Source: Aquificota bacterium (GTDB taxonomy: Bacteria; Aquificota; Aquificia; Aquificales; QOAS01). From it: a stretch of 8,276 bases of DNA. Of this stretch, positions 1 to 6,354 are shown one piece after another. The stretch's first letter is position 1. Each line of letters begins with the position of its first letter. The notes below the pieces were generated by a model that was given only the letters and a program-made list of their open reading frames with translations, ran no database searches and was not told the origin of the DNA. Both the position numbers and the translations under genes were made by a program. The stretch spans positions 1-8,276 of the forward strand of contig JALSNH010000010.1 of assembly GCA_026987085.1 (NCBI GenBank), given 5' to 3'.

Positions 1-2277
1 GCCTCTTTAATAGAGGCTAAAGATTACTTGGCAGGAAAACTTTTAGAACAAATTTTTGGAGGAGGTAAAGGAGCTATGAAAGATATGACCCAAGAACTTA
101 AAGAGGAAGAAAAGAGCGCCCTTGAAAGGTTTACCGTTGATTTAACCAAACTTGCGGAGGAAGGAAAACTTGACCCCGTTGTGGGTAGGGATAGGGAAAT
201 TAACCAAACTATCGAGGTTCTATTAAGGAGAAAGAAAAACAACCCCGTATTGGTGGGTGATGCGGGTGTAGGTAAAACCGCAATTGTAGAAGGTTTAGCT
301 CAAAAGATAGTAAATAAAGAGGTTCCACCCGAACTTCAGGATAAGAGAATTCTCGCCCTCGATATGGCCGCATTGATGGCTGGAACCAAGTACAGGGGTG
401 AGTTTGAAGAGCGCCTCAAAAAGCTCCTCGATGAGGTTAAAAAGGAAGGCAACGTAATCCTATTTATCGACGAAATACATACCGTTGTTGGTGCCGGTAA
501 AGCGGAAGGCGCAATGGATATGGCCAACATTATGAAACCGGCCCTCGCAAGGGGTGAAATAAGGGTTATCGGAGCAACTACCGTAGATGAATATAGGAAG
601 TATATCGAAAAGGACCCCGCATTGGAAAGGAGGTTCCAACCTATCTATGTTGAAGAGCCTTCGGTAGAAACCACCATTGAAATTTTGAAAGCTTTAAGAC
701 CCAAATTTGAACAGCACCACAAAGTGAAAATCTCCGACGACGCTATAGAGGCCGCCGCGGTATTGACCCATAGGTATGTAACCAACCGTAAGCTTCCCGA
801 CAAAGCCATCGATGCCCTCGACCAAGCCTGCGCAAGGAAAAAAATCTCCGTTGTAATGCCTCCGCCCGAGCTTCAAGAAATAGAAAGACAGCTAAGAAAA
901 ATAGAAGAAGAGATTGTTGAAGCCAACCTTAAAGGAGATTACGAAAAAGAGGCCGAACTCAAAATTAAGAAAATCGAACTGGAGAAAAAACGCAACGAGC
1001 TCCTCAAAAAATACGGTTCTACCGAGACACGTATAAATGCTCTAAAAGAGGAAATTAAAAAGATTGAAGAAGAGATTAAAAAAGCTGTTGAGTCCGGAGA
1101 TGTAGACAAGGAATATGAACTCAAAAAACGCCTCATTGAGTTAGAAAAAGAACTTAAGAAACTTGAACAGCAAAAAGCGGAAGAGCTCGTAGTTACCTAC
1201 GACGATGTAGCAGCGGTCGTTAGCGAGTGGACCGGTATCCCTGTAAGCAAACTCAAAGAGGAAGAAAAACAAAAACTCCTTAAGTTGGAAGATGAGCTTC
1301 ATAAACGCGTTGTGGACCAAGACCACGCCGTTAAAGCGGTAGCCGAAGCCATTAGAAGGGCAAGGGCTGGCCTTAAAGACCCCAAACGTCCCATAGCAAG
1401 CTTTATGTTCTTAGGACCTACCGGAGTAGGTAAGACCGAATTGGCCAAAGCGTTGGCGGAGCTCCTCTTTGGCGATGAGGATGCAATGATTAGGCTCGAT
1501 ATGTCCGAATTTAAAGAGGAACACTCGGTTGCCAAATTGATAGGAGCTCCTCCCGGATACGTTGGCTACGAAGAGGGCGGTAAACTTACCGAAGCTGTAA
1601 GGAGAAAACCCTACTCTGTAATTTTGCTCGACGAGATTGAAAAGGCCCACCCGAGGGTATTTGACCTATTCCTCCAAGTGCTGGACGACGGTAGACTTAC
1701 CGACTCCAAAGGTAGAACCGTAGACTTCAGAAACACCGTTATTATCATGACCTCCAACGTAGGTAGCCAATATCTGCTTAATATTCCTCTCGATGCCGAC
1801 GAAGAGACACTAAATAGAGAGTTCGAAAAGGCTAAAGAAAAGGTCCTCGAAGAGCTCAAAATGAGGTTTAGACCCGAATTCCTCAACAGGATTGACGAAA
1901 TTATCACCTTCAAACCGCTAACTATGAAAGAGCTCTTACAAATTGTGGACCTCCTCATTAAGCGGGTAAACGAAAGGTTGGCCGACCGCAATATGAAGAT
2001 AGAACTCACCGAAGATGCTAAAAAGGAACTGGCAAGGAGAGGTTACGACCCCGCCTTTGGTGCCAGACCTCTAAAGAGAACCATTCAAAGGTATATTGAA
2101 ACTCCCTTGGCGGACTACATTTTGGAAGGTAAATTCAGAGAGGGTGACCATATAGTGGTCGACTACGATAAGGAGAAAGGAGAATTTGTTTTCCTCAAAA
2201 AGGAAGAGTTTGAAAAACAAAAACCTCAAAAAGAGGAGAATAACAACAAAGAAAACCAAAAAGAGGAGAACAAATAG
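1..2277 (+). CDS. Clp/Hsp100 double-AAA+ chaperone ATPase (ClpB/ClpC family), 5' partial
   Basis: ATP-driven unfoldase of the class I Clp/Hsp100 family, a cytoplasmic hexamer that threads substrate proteins for refolding or degradation. The frame is open to base 1, so the TTG at 28 is not a credible start; the N-terminal Clp repeat domain must lie to the left. Numbering residues from base 1 (758 visible): Walker A GDAGVGKT 86-93, Walker B with D157/E158, arginine finger pair R210-R211, a charged coiled-coil middle region about 287-396, second Walker A GPTGVGKT 472-479, Walker B D544/E545, FRPEFLNRID around R630 and the terminal GAR motif at R689. The second ATPase domain reads like ClpB, but the middle region is shorter than ClpB's and contains two UVR-like segments (302-334 and 356-388), a ClpC-like trait. 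No [IVL]G[FL] ClpP-docking loop is visible between residues 586 and 622, so a disaggregase role is more likely than a protease partner. The tail is Lys/Glu/Asn-rich. The family is certain; ClpB versus ClpC is left open. Confidence 0.93.
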   Translation, partial: ASLIEAKDYLAGKLLEQIFGGGKGAMKDMTQELKEEEKSALERFTVDLTKLAEEGKLDPVVGRDREINQTIEVLLRRKKNNPVLVGDAGVGKTAIVEGLAQKIVNKEVPPELQDKRILALDMAALMAGTKYRGEFEERLKKLLDEVKKEGNVILFIDEIHTVVGAGKAEGAMDMANIMKPALARGEIRVIGATTVDEYRKYIEKDPALERRFQPIYVEEPSVETTIEILKALRPKFEQHHKVKISDDAIEAAAVLTHRYVTNRKLPDKAIDALDQACARKKISVVMPPPELQEIERQLRKIEEEIVEANLKGDYEKEAELKIKKIELEKKRNELLKKYGSTETRINALKEEIKKIEEEIKKAVESGDVDKEYELKKRLIELEKELKKLEQQKAEELVVTYDDVAAVVSEWTGIPVSKLKEEEKQKLLKLEDELHKRVVDQDHAVKAVAEAIRRARAGLKDPKRPIASFMFLGPTGVGKTELAKALAELLFGDEDAMIRLDMSEFKEEHSVAKLIGAPPGYVGYEEGGKLTEAVRRKPYSVILLDEIEKAHPRVFDLFLQVLDDGRLTDSKGRTVDFRNTVIIMTSNVGSQYLLNIPLDADEETLNREFEKAKEKVLEELKMRFRPEFLNRIDEIITFKPLTMKELLQIVDLLIKRVNERLADRNMKIELTEDAKKELARRGYDPAFGARPLKRTIQRYIETPLADYILEGKFREGDHIVVDYDKEKGEFVFLKKEEFEKQKPQKEENNNKENQKEENK
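2227..2270 (+). repeat. Short direct repeat in the Clp gene's 3' end
   Basis: The 14-mer CAAAAAGAGGAGAA occurs at 2227-2240 and again at 2257-2270, in the same frame 30 bases apart. It encodes a repeated QKEEN in the charged, presumably disordered C-terminal tail of the Clp ATPase. It is probably a small slippage or duplication product in low-complexity coding sequence. Confidence 0.7.
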
Positions 2278-2366
2278 CTCTTTGTTCCATAATTAGTTAT
2301 TCCTAACTTTCTCTATTCCTCCACTTTCTGCGGTAAAAATAACCTCTTAATAAGTTAAAGCCATTC

Positions 2367-2372
2367 GGAGGT
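2367..2372 (+). promoter_or_regulatory. Shine-Dalgarno site that fixes the TTG start of the rhodanese gene
   Basis: GGAGGT ends 7 bases before the TTG at 2380. The site is near-perfect, and no ATG or GTG lies in frame close by, so the TTG start is well supported. AACCTC at 2341-2346 is perfectly complementary to GAGGTT at 2368-2373 and could partly mask the site in the mRNA. Confidence 0.8.
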
Positions 2373-2379
2373 TTTCAAA

Positions 2380-2784
2380 TTGAATATCGACTGGAACGAA
2401 GTGGAAGTTTTGGAAAAATTTTTCTCCAACTTTAGCGCCCAAGTTTTGGCTCAGCACCCCTGCAGGATTGATGTAGGAACGCTCCTTAACTGGCTCTATA
2501 GTGGTCAAAAGGTCCTTATTTTGGATATAAGAACTCCCAACGAGTATAGGACGGTAAAGTTAAATCTAGAAAACTCTTTATGGATTCCTATGAACGAACT
2601 CTTTAAAAGGGAAAATATCGAAAAACTAACCCAATACGGGGACCATAAAATTGTGGTAGCCTGCCGTTCGGGGGTTAGGTCCCTTGTGGCAACTGCCTTC
2701 CTCCAAAGGGTTGGTTTTAGAAATGTCTACTCCCTCGAAGGGGGTATTACCGCCATCGTAAGCGCGGTCCCCTATGGGGATTGA
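2380..2784 (+). CDS. Single-domain rhodanese-like sulfurtransferase
   Basis: A 134-residue cytoplasmic protein with one rhodanese domain; such proteins carry sulfane sulfur on an active-site cysteine as a persulfide and pass it to acceptors such as cyanide or thiols, or to sulfur-trafficking partners. The domain opens with the conserved DIRTPNEY at residues 49-56. The active-site loop CRSGVRS lies at 95-101 with C95 as the catalytic cysteine, followed by the usual helix and the LEGGI turn near 119-123. About 28 residues precede the domain and show no signal peptide or membrane segment. The second cysteine, C28, is not part of the family motif. The start is TTG with an excellent ribosome binding site. 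It lies 102 bases after the Clp gene and 195 before leuC, so it may have its own promoter. The natural acceptor cannot be told from sequence. In a sulfur-metabolising thermophile a role in sulfur handling is plausible but inferred. Confidence 0.92.
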   Translation: MNIDWNEVEVLEKFFSNFSAQVLAQHPCRIDVGTLLNWLYSGQKVLILDIRTPNEYRTVKLNLENSLWIPMNELFKRENIEKLTQYGDHKIVVACRSGVRSLVATAFLQRVGFRNVYSLEGGITAIVSAVPYGD

Positions 2785-2790
2785 ACTTTT

Positions 2791-2866
2791 ATGATAAAAA
2801 ATTTACATACGTTCTGTTTACTTGCCCGCTTTTTAGGCACGAATAAGGGGTAGTGTGAGCCTACCC
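2791..2866 (+). promoter_or_regulatory. Possible leader ORF and hairpins upstream of leuC (weak)
   Basis: A 20-codon ORF runs from ATG 2791 to TAG 2851-2853, beginning 6 bases after the rhodanese stop. It holds four leucine codons, including adjacent TTA-CTT at codons 10-11. Its stop lies inside the left arm of a hairpin, GGGTAG (2848-2853) with CTACCC (2861-2866). A rival pairing, TAGGC (2834-2838) with GCCTA (2859-2863), would exclude it, and TGCC (2823-2826) with GGCA (2836-2839) would exclude the rival. The arrangement resembles an attenuator leader, but the stems are short, no U-run follows, the leucine content is only modestly high and the ribosome site (GGGGA, 10 bases upstream) is poor. 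It may be chance. Confidence 0.22.
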
Positions 2867-2892
2867 AAACTTGCATCTCTGATAGGTGATAG

Positions 2893-2920
2893 TTTTACTT
2901 TCCATAATAAGTCTTAATAA
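2893..2920 (+). promoter_or_regulatory. Candidate leuC promoter
   Basis: TTTTAC (2893-2898) and TAATAA (2915-2920) are separated by 16 bases, a fair but not strong sigma-70-like match 60-90 bases before the leuC start. The TAATAA lies in TCTTAATAA, which also occurs upstream of the rhodanese gene at 2345-2353. If this is the promoter, the leader ORF at 2791 would not be on the main leuC transcript. Confidence 0.28.
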
Positions 2921-2965
2921 AAACTCTTTTTCCTCTAAAAGGAAGCCATTAAACTCGATACTTTC

Positions 2966-2970
2966 GGAGG
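2966..2970 (+). promoter_or_regulatory. Shine-Dalgarno site that fixes the ATG start of leuC
   Basis: GGAGG lies 9 bases before ATG 2980. An in-frame TTG at 2971 directly abuts this motif and cannot use it, so the start is ATG 2980 and the protein begins MGHTIAEKI, as expected for the family. Confidence 0.85.
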
Positions 2971-2979
2971 TTGTTAAAT

Positions 2980-4266
2980 ATGGGACATACAATAGCTGAA
3001 AAAATAATAGCGGCACATGCGGGAAAAAAGGAGGTTTTTCCCGGCGATATGGTAATGGCTAAAGTTGATTTAGTGCTGGCAAACGATATAACCGCTCCTT
3101 TGGCTATCAAAGTATTGGAAGAACACGGTATAGATAAGGTTTTTGACCCTGAAAAAATTGCCCTCGTAATGGACCACTTTACACCTCCTAAAGACATAAA
3201 GGCTGCCACCCAAGTTAAGTATGTAAGAGAATTTGCCAGAAAACATGGAATAAAACACTACTACGACGGCGGTGAGGTGGGAATAGAACATACCCTTTTA
3301 CCGGAAAAAGGTTTGGTAAGGCCCGGAATGCTTGTTGTTGGTGCCGACTCCCACACCTGTACTTACGGAGCTTTAGGAGCCTTTTCTACCGGAATGGGTT
3401 CCACCGATATAGCTTTTGCTATGGCCACCGGCGAGGTTTGGTTAAAGGTTCCCGAAACAATGAAATTCATTTACAGAGGAAAACTAAAGAAATGGGTTAC
3501 CTCTAAAGATCTAATTCTTTACACTATAGGCCAAATAGGAGTTGATGGAGCTCTCTATAGGGTTATGGAGTTTGATGGTGAAGTTATTAGAAATCTTTCC
3601 GTTGAAGCAAGGTTAACTATGGCAAATATGGCTATAGAAGCCGGTGGAAAGGCCGGAATAATAGCACCCGATGAAAAGACAGTTCAATATGTGAAAGAAA
3701 GAACCGATGCTCCTTTTGAACTCTACTACTCGGACCCCGATGCAGAATACCACTCCGTTTACGAATGGGATGTTAGCGATTTAGACCCCGTAGTGGCCCA
3801 TCCATTTTCTCCCGATAATGTTAAAAGCGTATGGGAAAGCACCGATATAACCATAGACCAGGTATTTATAGGTTCCTGCACCAACGGCAAATATGAAGAT
3901 TTAAAAATAGCCGCCGAAATTTTAAAAGGTAAAAAGGTCCACCCTTATGTAAGATGCATAGTAATTCCCGCAACTCCCGGTGTTTATAAAAGGGCCCTTG
4001 AAGAGGGCATTATTCAAACCTTGCTCGATGCAGGATGCGTTATAGGACCCTGCACCTGCGGTCCTTGCTTGGGTGGTCATATGGGAATATTGGCTCCCGG
4101 AGAGAGGGCTGTATCCACTTCCAATAGAAATTTCCCCGGAAGAATGGGACACGTAACGGCAGAGGTTTACTTGGCTTCACCCGCCGTAGCTGCAGCATCG
4201 GCCGTTTTAGGTAGAATAGCCCACCCCGAAGAGGTTGTTGGAAAAGAGGAACCTATAACCGTTTAA
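2980..4266 (+). CDS. leuC: 3-isopropylmalate dehydratase large subunit
   Basis: Large, iron-sulfur subunit of isopropylmalate isomerase, which with LeuD converts 2-isopropylmalate to 3-isopropylmalate in leucine synthesis. The 428-residue protein matches the shorter archaeal-type LeuC/HacA branch of the aconitase superfamily. It starts with the family's TIAEKI(I)AAHAG, has SHTCTYGALGAFSTG at 125-139 and carries the three 4Fe-4S ligands C300 (in GSCTNG), C360 and C363 (in CTCGPC). C358 is an additional nearby cysteine. The start is ATG 2980, not the TTG at 2971 that overlaps the ribosome binding site. Members of this branch may act on isopropylmalate, citramalate or homoaconitate. A lysine/DAP-pathway gene, dapA, is nearby, so homoaconitase for lysine synthesis is unlikely, but a shared role in citramalate-derived isoleucine is possible. 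The small-subunit gene leuD is not in the window. It ends 5 bases from the convergent DHQ synthase II gene. Confidence 0.93.
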   Translation: MGHTIAEKIIAAHAGKKEVFPGDMVMAKVDLVLANDITAPLAIKVLEEHGIDKVFDPEKIALVMDHFTPPKDIKAATQVKYVREFARKHGIKHYYDGGEVGIEHTLLPEKGLVRPGMLVVGADSHTCTYGALGAFSTGMGSTDIAFAMATGEVWLKVPETMKFIYRGKLKKWVTSKDLILYTIGQIGVDGALYRVMEFDGEVIRNLSVEARLTMANMAIEAGGKAGIIAPDEKTVQYVKERTDAPFELYYSDPDAEYHSVYEWDVSDLDPVVAHPFSPDNVKSVWESTDITIDQVFIGSCTNGKYEDLKIAAEILKGKKVHPYVRCIVIPATPGVYKRALEEGIIQTLLDAGCVIGPCTCGPCLGGHMGILAPGERAVSTSNRNFPGRMGHVTAEVYLASPAVAAASAVLGRIAHPEEVVGKEEPITV

Positions 4267-4271
4267 AAATC

Positions 4272-5300
4272 TTACTTTTCTATTATTGTTTCCTTTATTT
4301 TCATTCCGAAATGCCTACCCGCTTCCTCCACATAACCTAAAACCTTATCTCCCGGTTTTAAATCTACTACCGATATAGGTTCACCGTTGGGTTTAGTAAG
4401 TCTTATGGTTTCCGCATTTTGTAATACCGCACTAACTTTCTTTCCTTCCTTTGTTTTTCCCTCTATAAGAAGCATAGGTCTTCTTTCAACTTTTGCTCTG
4501 CCAACATAAACCAATCTTCCCTCTCCCTTGTAGTTATACACCATTACCGCTGTTCCCGCTTCCAACTCACAAAGATACTTAGTTTTGTTTTCCGGAATCC
4601 TTATATACATATGAACCGCACCGGCGTTAACCCTAAAGGGTCTTGAAGCAACATACGGATTCTCTTCCGTTTCAGCGTGAACTAGCAACATACCGGCCGA
4701 CGAATTGCCTACAAGCATTCCTTCACCTCTTTTAAGTAAAGAGGTGGTATCCACACAAACGCGGTCTCCCAATCCCAAAGGAAGAACTTTGGTTATTTCA
4801 ACTTCCACAAGCGGAAGTTTTTCTCTGTATTCTTTTACAGCGCTACCTACTTTTTTTATCTCATTAAGATTGTTTGTTTTTAAAACAACTCCCTCGGAAC
4901 CGATTTCCAAAGTTGTAATGGCAGTTTTAGCCTCCTCAGCATTTTTTACAACCATATAGACATCTCTCTTCTGAGCCAGAATATTTTCTAAAGGAATAAT
5001 GGTCCAGTCGGTTGTTTCTATAATTACGGGAATAGGCAGTTTTGCCGCCAATTCTTCATCAGCTTTTCCTTCAATTTTTACATAGGCAACATCGCAATCC
5101 GAAATATTGTCTCCCTTTTGAGGGAAGCATAACCTTTTATCAGCTTTAGGAGAGGGAGCTATTACCTCAACCTTGGCGAGTTTCTTAACTTCTTCAACAT
5201 GCTCCTTTGAAGGAATAACTATAGCATCTGCTCCACTTTCAATGGCTGTAGTTATAGCCTTTTTATCGAAGGGTTCTACCCAATACCAGAATTTCTTCAT
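4272..5300 (-). CDS. aroB': 3-dehydroquinate synthase II (archaeal type)
   Basis: A 342-residue protein that looks like the MJ1249 family, known in archaea to convert 2-amino-3,7-dideoxy-D-threo-hept-6-ulosonate to 3-dehydroquinate by NAD-dependent oxidative deamination and cyclisation. It thus feeds the shikimate pathway without DAHP or classical AroB. Conserved blocks from my recollection of the family are all present: DWTIIPLENI at 98-107, GDRVCVDTTSLLKRGEGML from 178, ENPYVASRPFRVNAGAVHMY at 213-232, LQNAETIRL from 293, EPISVVDLKPGDKV from 307 and a GRHFG...ETIIEK C-terminus. Length is normal. ATG 5300 is the only usable start, since no ATG, GTG or TTG precedes it in frame before a stop, and it has no Shine-Dalgarno sequence. 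It diverges from dapA and converges on leuC. The upstream enzyme, ADH synthase (aroA'), is not in the window. Its presence in a bacterium points to a deep-branching lineage or ancient transfer. Confidence 0.94.
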   Translation of the reverse strand: MKKFWYWVEPFDKKAITTAIESGADAIVIPSKEHVEEVKKLAKVEVIAPSPKADKRLCFPQKGDNISDCDVAYVKIEGKADEELAAKLPIPVIIETTDWTIIPLENILAQKRDVYMVVKNAEEAKTAITTLEIGSEGVVLKTNNLNEIKKVGSAVKEYREKLPLVEVEITKVLPLGLGDRVCVDTTSLLKRGEGMLVGNSSAGMLLVHAETEENPYVASRPFRVNAGAVHMYIRIPENKTKYLCELEAGTAVMVYNYKGEGRLVYVGRAKVERRPMLLIEGKTKEGKKVSAVLQNAETIRLTKPNGEPISVVDLKPGDKVLGYVEEAGRHFGMKIKETIIEK

Positions 5301-5352
5301 AAGGGAATAATTATTCTTTGCAAAAACGGCCTCTATAGATGGAATTAAGAAA

Positions 5353-5382
5353 TATTTACCTAGAAAGTGTAGAAGATTTCAA
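5353..5382 (-). promoter_or_regulatory. Candidate promoter for the DHQ synthase II gene
   Basis: On the minus strand TTGAAA (5377-5382) and TAAATA (5353-5358) are separated by 18 bases, a reasonable sigma-70 match. It would give a leader of roughly 45 bases before ATG 5300. It lies in the 114-base divergent gap shared with dapA, so both genes could be controlled together. For dapA on the plus strand I see only weak promoter matches. Confidence 0.42.
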
Positions 5383-5414
5383 TTTAAACTTAAACACTCA
5401 CAAGGAGGGCAAAA

Positions 5415-6320
5415 ATGGATAATTTCACATTAAAAGGTTCTATAATTGCCTTGATAACACCTTTTAAAAATAACGGTAAGGAAGTTGACTACGAAAGTTT
5501 AGGAAAACTTATCGATTTTCAAATAGAAAACGGAACCGATGCAATATTGGTATGCGGAACCACCGGCGAAAGTCCAACACTTACATATGATGAGCACAGA
5601 AACGTTATAAAATTTGCCGTCGAATATACAAAAGGTAGGGTTCCCGTAATTGCCGGAACGGGTGCTAACTCTCTTCATGAAGCCTTGGAGCTCACCGCAT
5701 TTGCCAAAGAGGTGGGAGCCGACGCCGCACTGGTTGTTGTGCCCTATTACAATAAACCTTCCCAAGAAGGTATTTACCGCCACTTTAAAACCTTAGCTAC
5801 CGAAGTAGATATACCGATTATTGTTTACAACATTCCCGGAAGAACCTGTAGGGAGATTGAAGTTTCAACCCTTGCCCGCCTTAGGGAAGAGTGTCCCAAT
5901 ATAGTAGGTTCCAAAGAAAGTGTAGGCAATATGGACCGGATTTCGGAGCTTAAAAGTAAATTGGGCGAAGATTTTATAGTTCTTTCGGGAGACGATAGTT
6001 TAACCTTGCCGATGATGGCCCTAGGAGCCAGTGGAGTAATATCGGTAGCCAACCATATCCTTCCCAAAGAAGTTAGGGATATGGTTCATTCTGCTTTGAG
6101 CGGAGATTTTAATAAAGCCCGCAAGCTTCACTACAAGCTATTTCCACTATTTAAAGCCCTTTTTATGGATACAAACCCTATTCCGGTTAAAACAGCTACC
6201 TGGATGCTAGGACTTATAGAGGAAAAATCCTTTAGGTTGCCCCTTTGCGAAATGTCGTCTGATAAGGAGAACCAACTAAGGGAAGTTCTTAAATCTTACA
6301 ACCTTAAAGTGGTTCGTTAA
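5415..6320 (+). CDS. dapA: 4-hydroxy-tetrahydrodipicolinate synthase
   Basis: Condenses pyruvate with L-aspartate-4-semialdehyde, the first committed step to diaminopimelate for peptidoglycan and lysine. The 301-residue protein has the class I aldolase (beta/alpha)8 pattern with every key residue in place: the GTTGES motif with T49 and T50, the tyrosine pair Y111/Y112 in PYYNKP, the YNIPGRT block with catalytic Y138 and substrate-binding R143, and Schiff-base lysine K167 in VGSKESVGN. Length and spacing are standard. The ATG start is set by AAGGAGG at 5402-5408, 6 bases upstream. It diverges from the DHQ synthase II gene and is followed after 34 bases by trm1 on the same strand, so the two are probably co-transcribed. 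No regulatory leader is recognisable in the short gap before it. Related aldolases (sialate lyase, KDG aldolase) share the fold, but the motif set and the typical protein start favour DapA strongly. Confidence 0.96.
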   Translation: MDNFTLKGSIIALITPFKNNGKEVDYESLGKLIDFQIENGTDAILVCGTTGESPTLTYDEHRNVIKFAVEYTKGRVPVIAGTGANSLHEALELTAFAKEVGADAALVVVPYYNKPSQEGIYRHFKTLATEVDIPIIVYNIPGRTCREIEVSTLARLREECPNIVGSKESVGNMDRISELKSKLGEDFIVLSGDDSLTLPMMALGASGVISVANHILPKEVRDMVHSALSGDFNKARKLHYKLFPLFKALFMDTNPIPVKTATWMLGLIEEKSFRLPLCEMSSDKENQLREVLKSYNLKVVR

Positions 6321-6354
6321 ATTTTCTTCACCTTTAAAGTAGTTTCTCCTTATT

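Noticed and set aside
28..30. TTG as start codon of the Clp gene
   Set aside because: The frame is open to base 1, no ribosome binding site precedes it, and the family always has an N-terminal domain before this point; the gene is cut by the window edge.
1611..2009. Long open frame antisense to the Clp gene
   Set aside because: It is the reverse shadow of a strongly conserved AAA+ domain, low-complexity Ser/Leu-rich, with no recognisable protein.
2295..2308. AGTTA-TTCC-TAACT inverted repeat after the Clp gene as a terminator
   Set aside because: The five-pair, A/T-rich stem with no U-run is too weak for termination, especially in a thermophile.
2929..2945. Hairpin TTCCT-CTAAA-AGGAA upstream of leuC
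   Set aside because: The stem is five A/T-mixed pairs plus a wobble, with no U-run and no clear link to the ribosome site; probably chance.
2971..2973. TTG as an upstream start of leuC
   Set aside because: It abuts the GGAGG ribosome site, which is correctly spaced for ATG 2980, and the family begins at that methionine.
4705..4959. 84-codon plus-strand ORF inside the DHQ synthase II gene
   Set aside because: It lies wholly antisense to well-conserved family motifs and its Ser/Thr/Phe-rich translation looks like a shadow.
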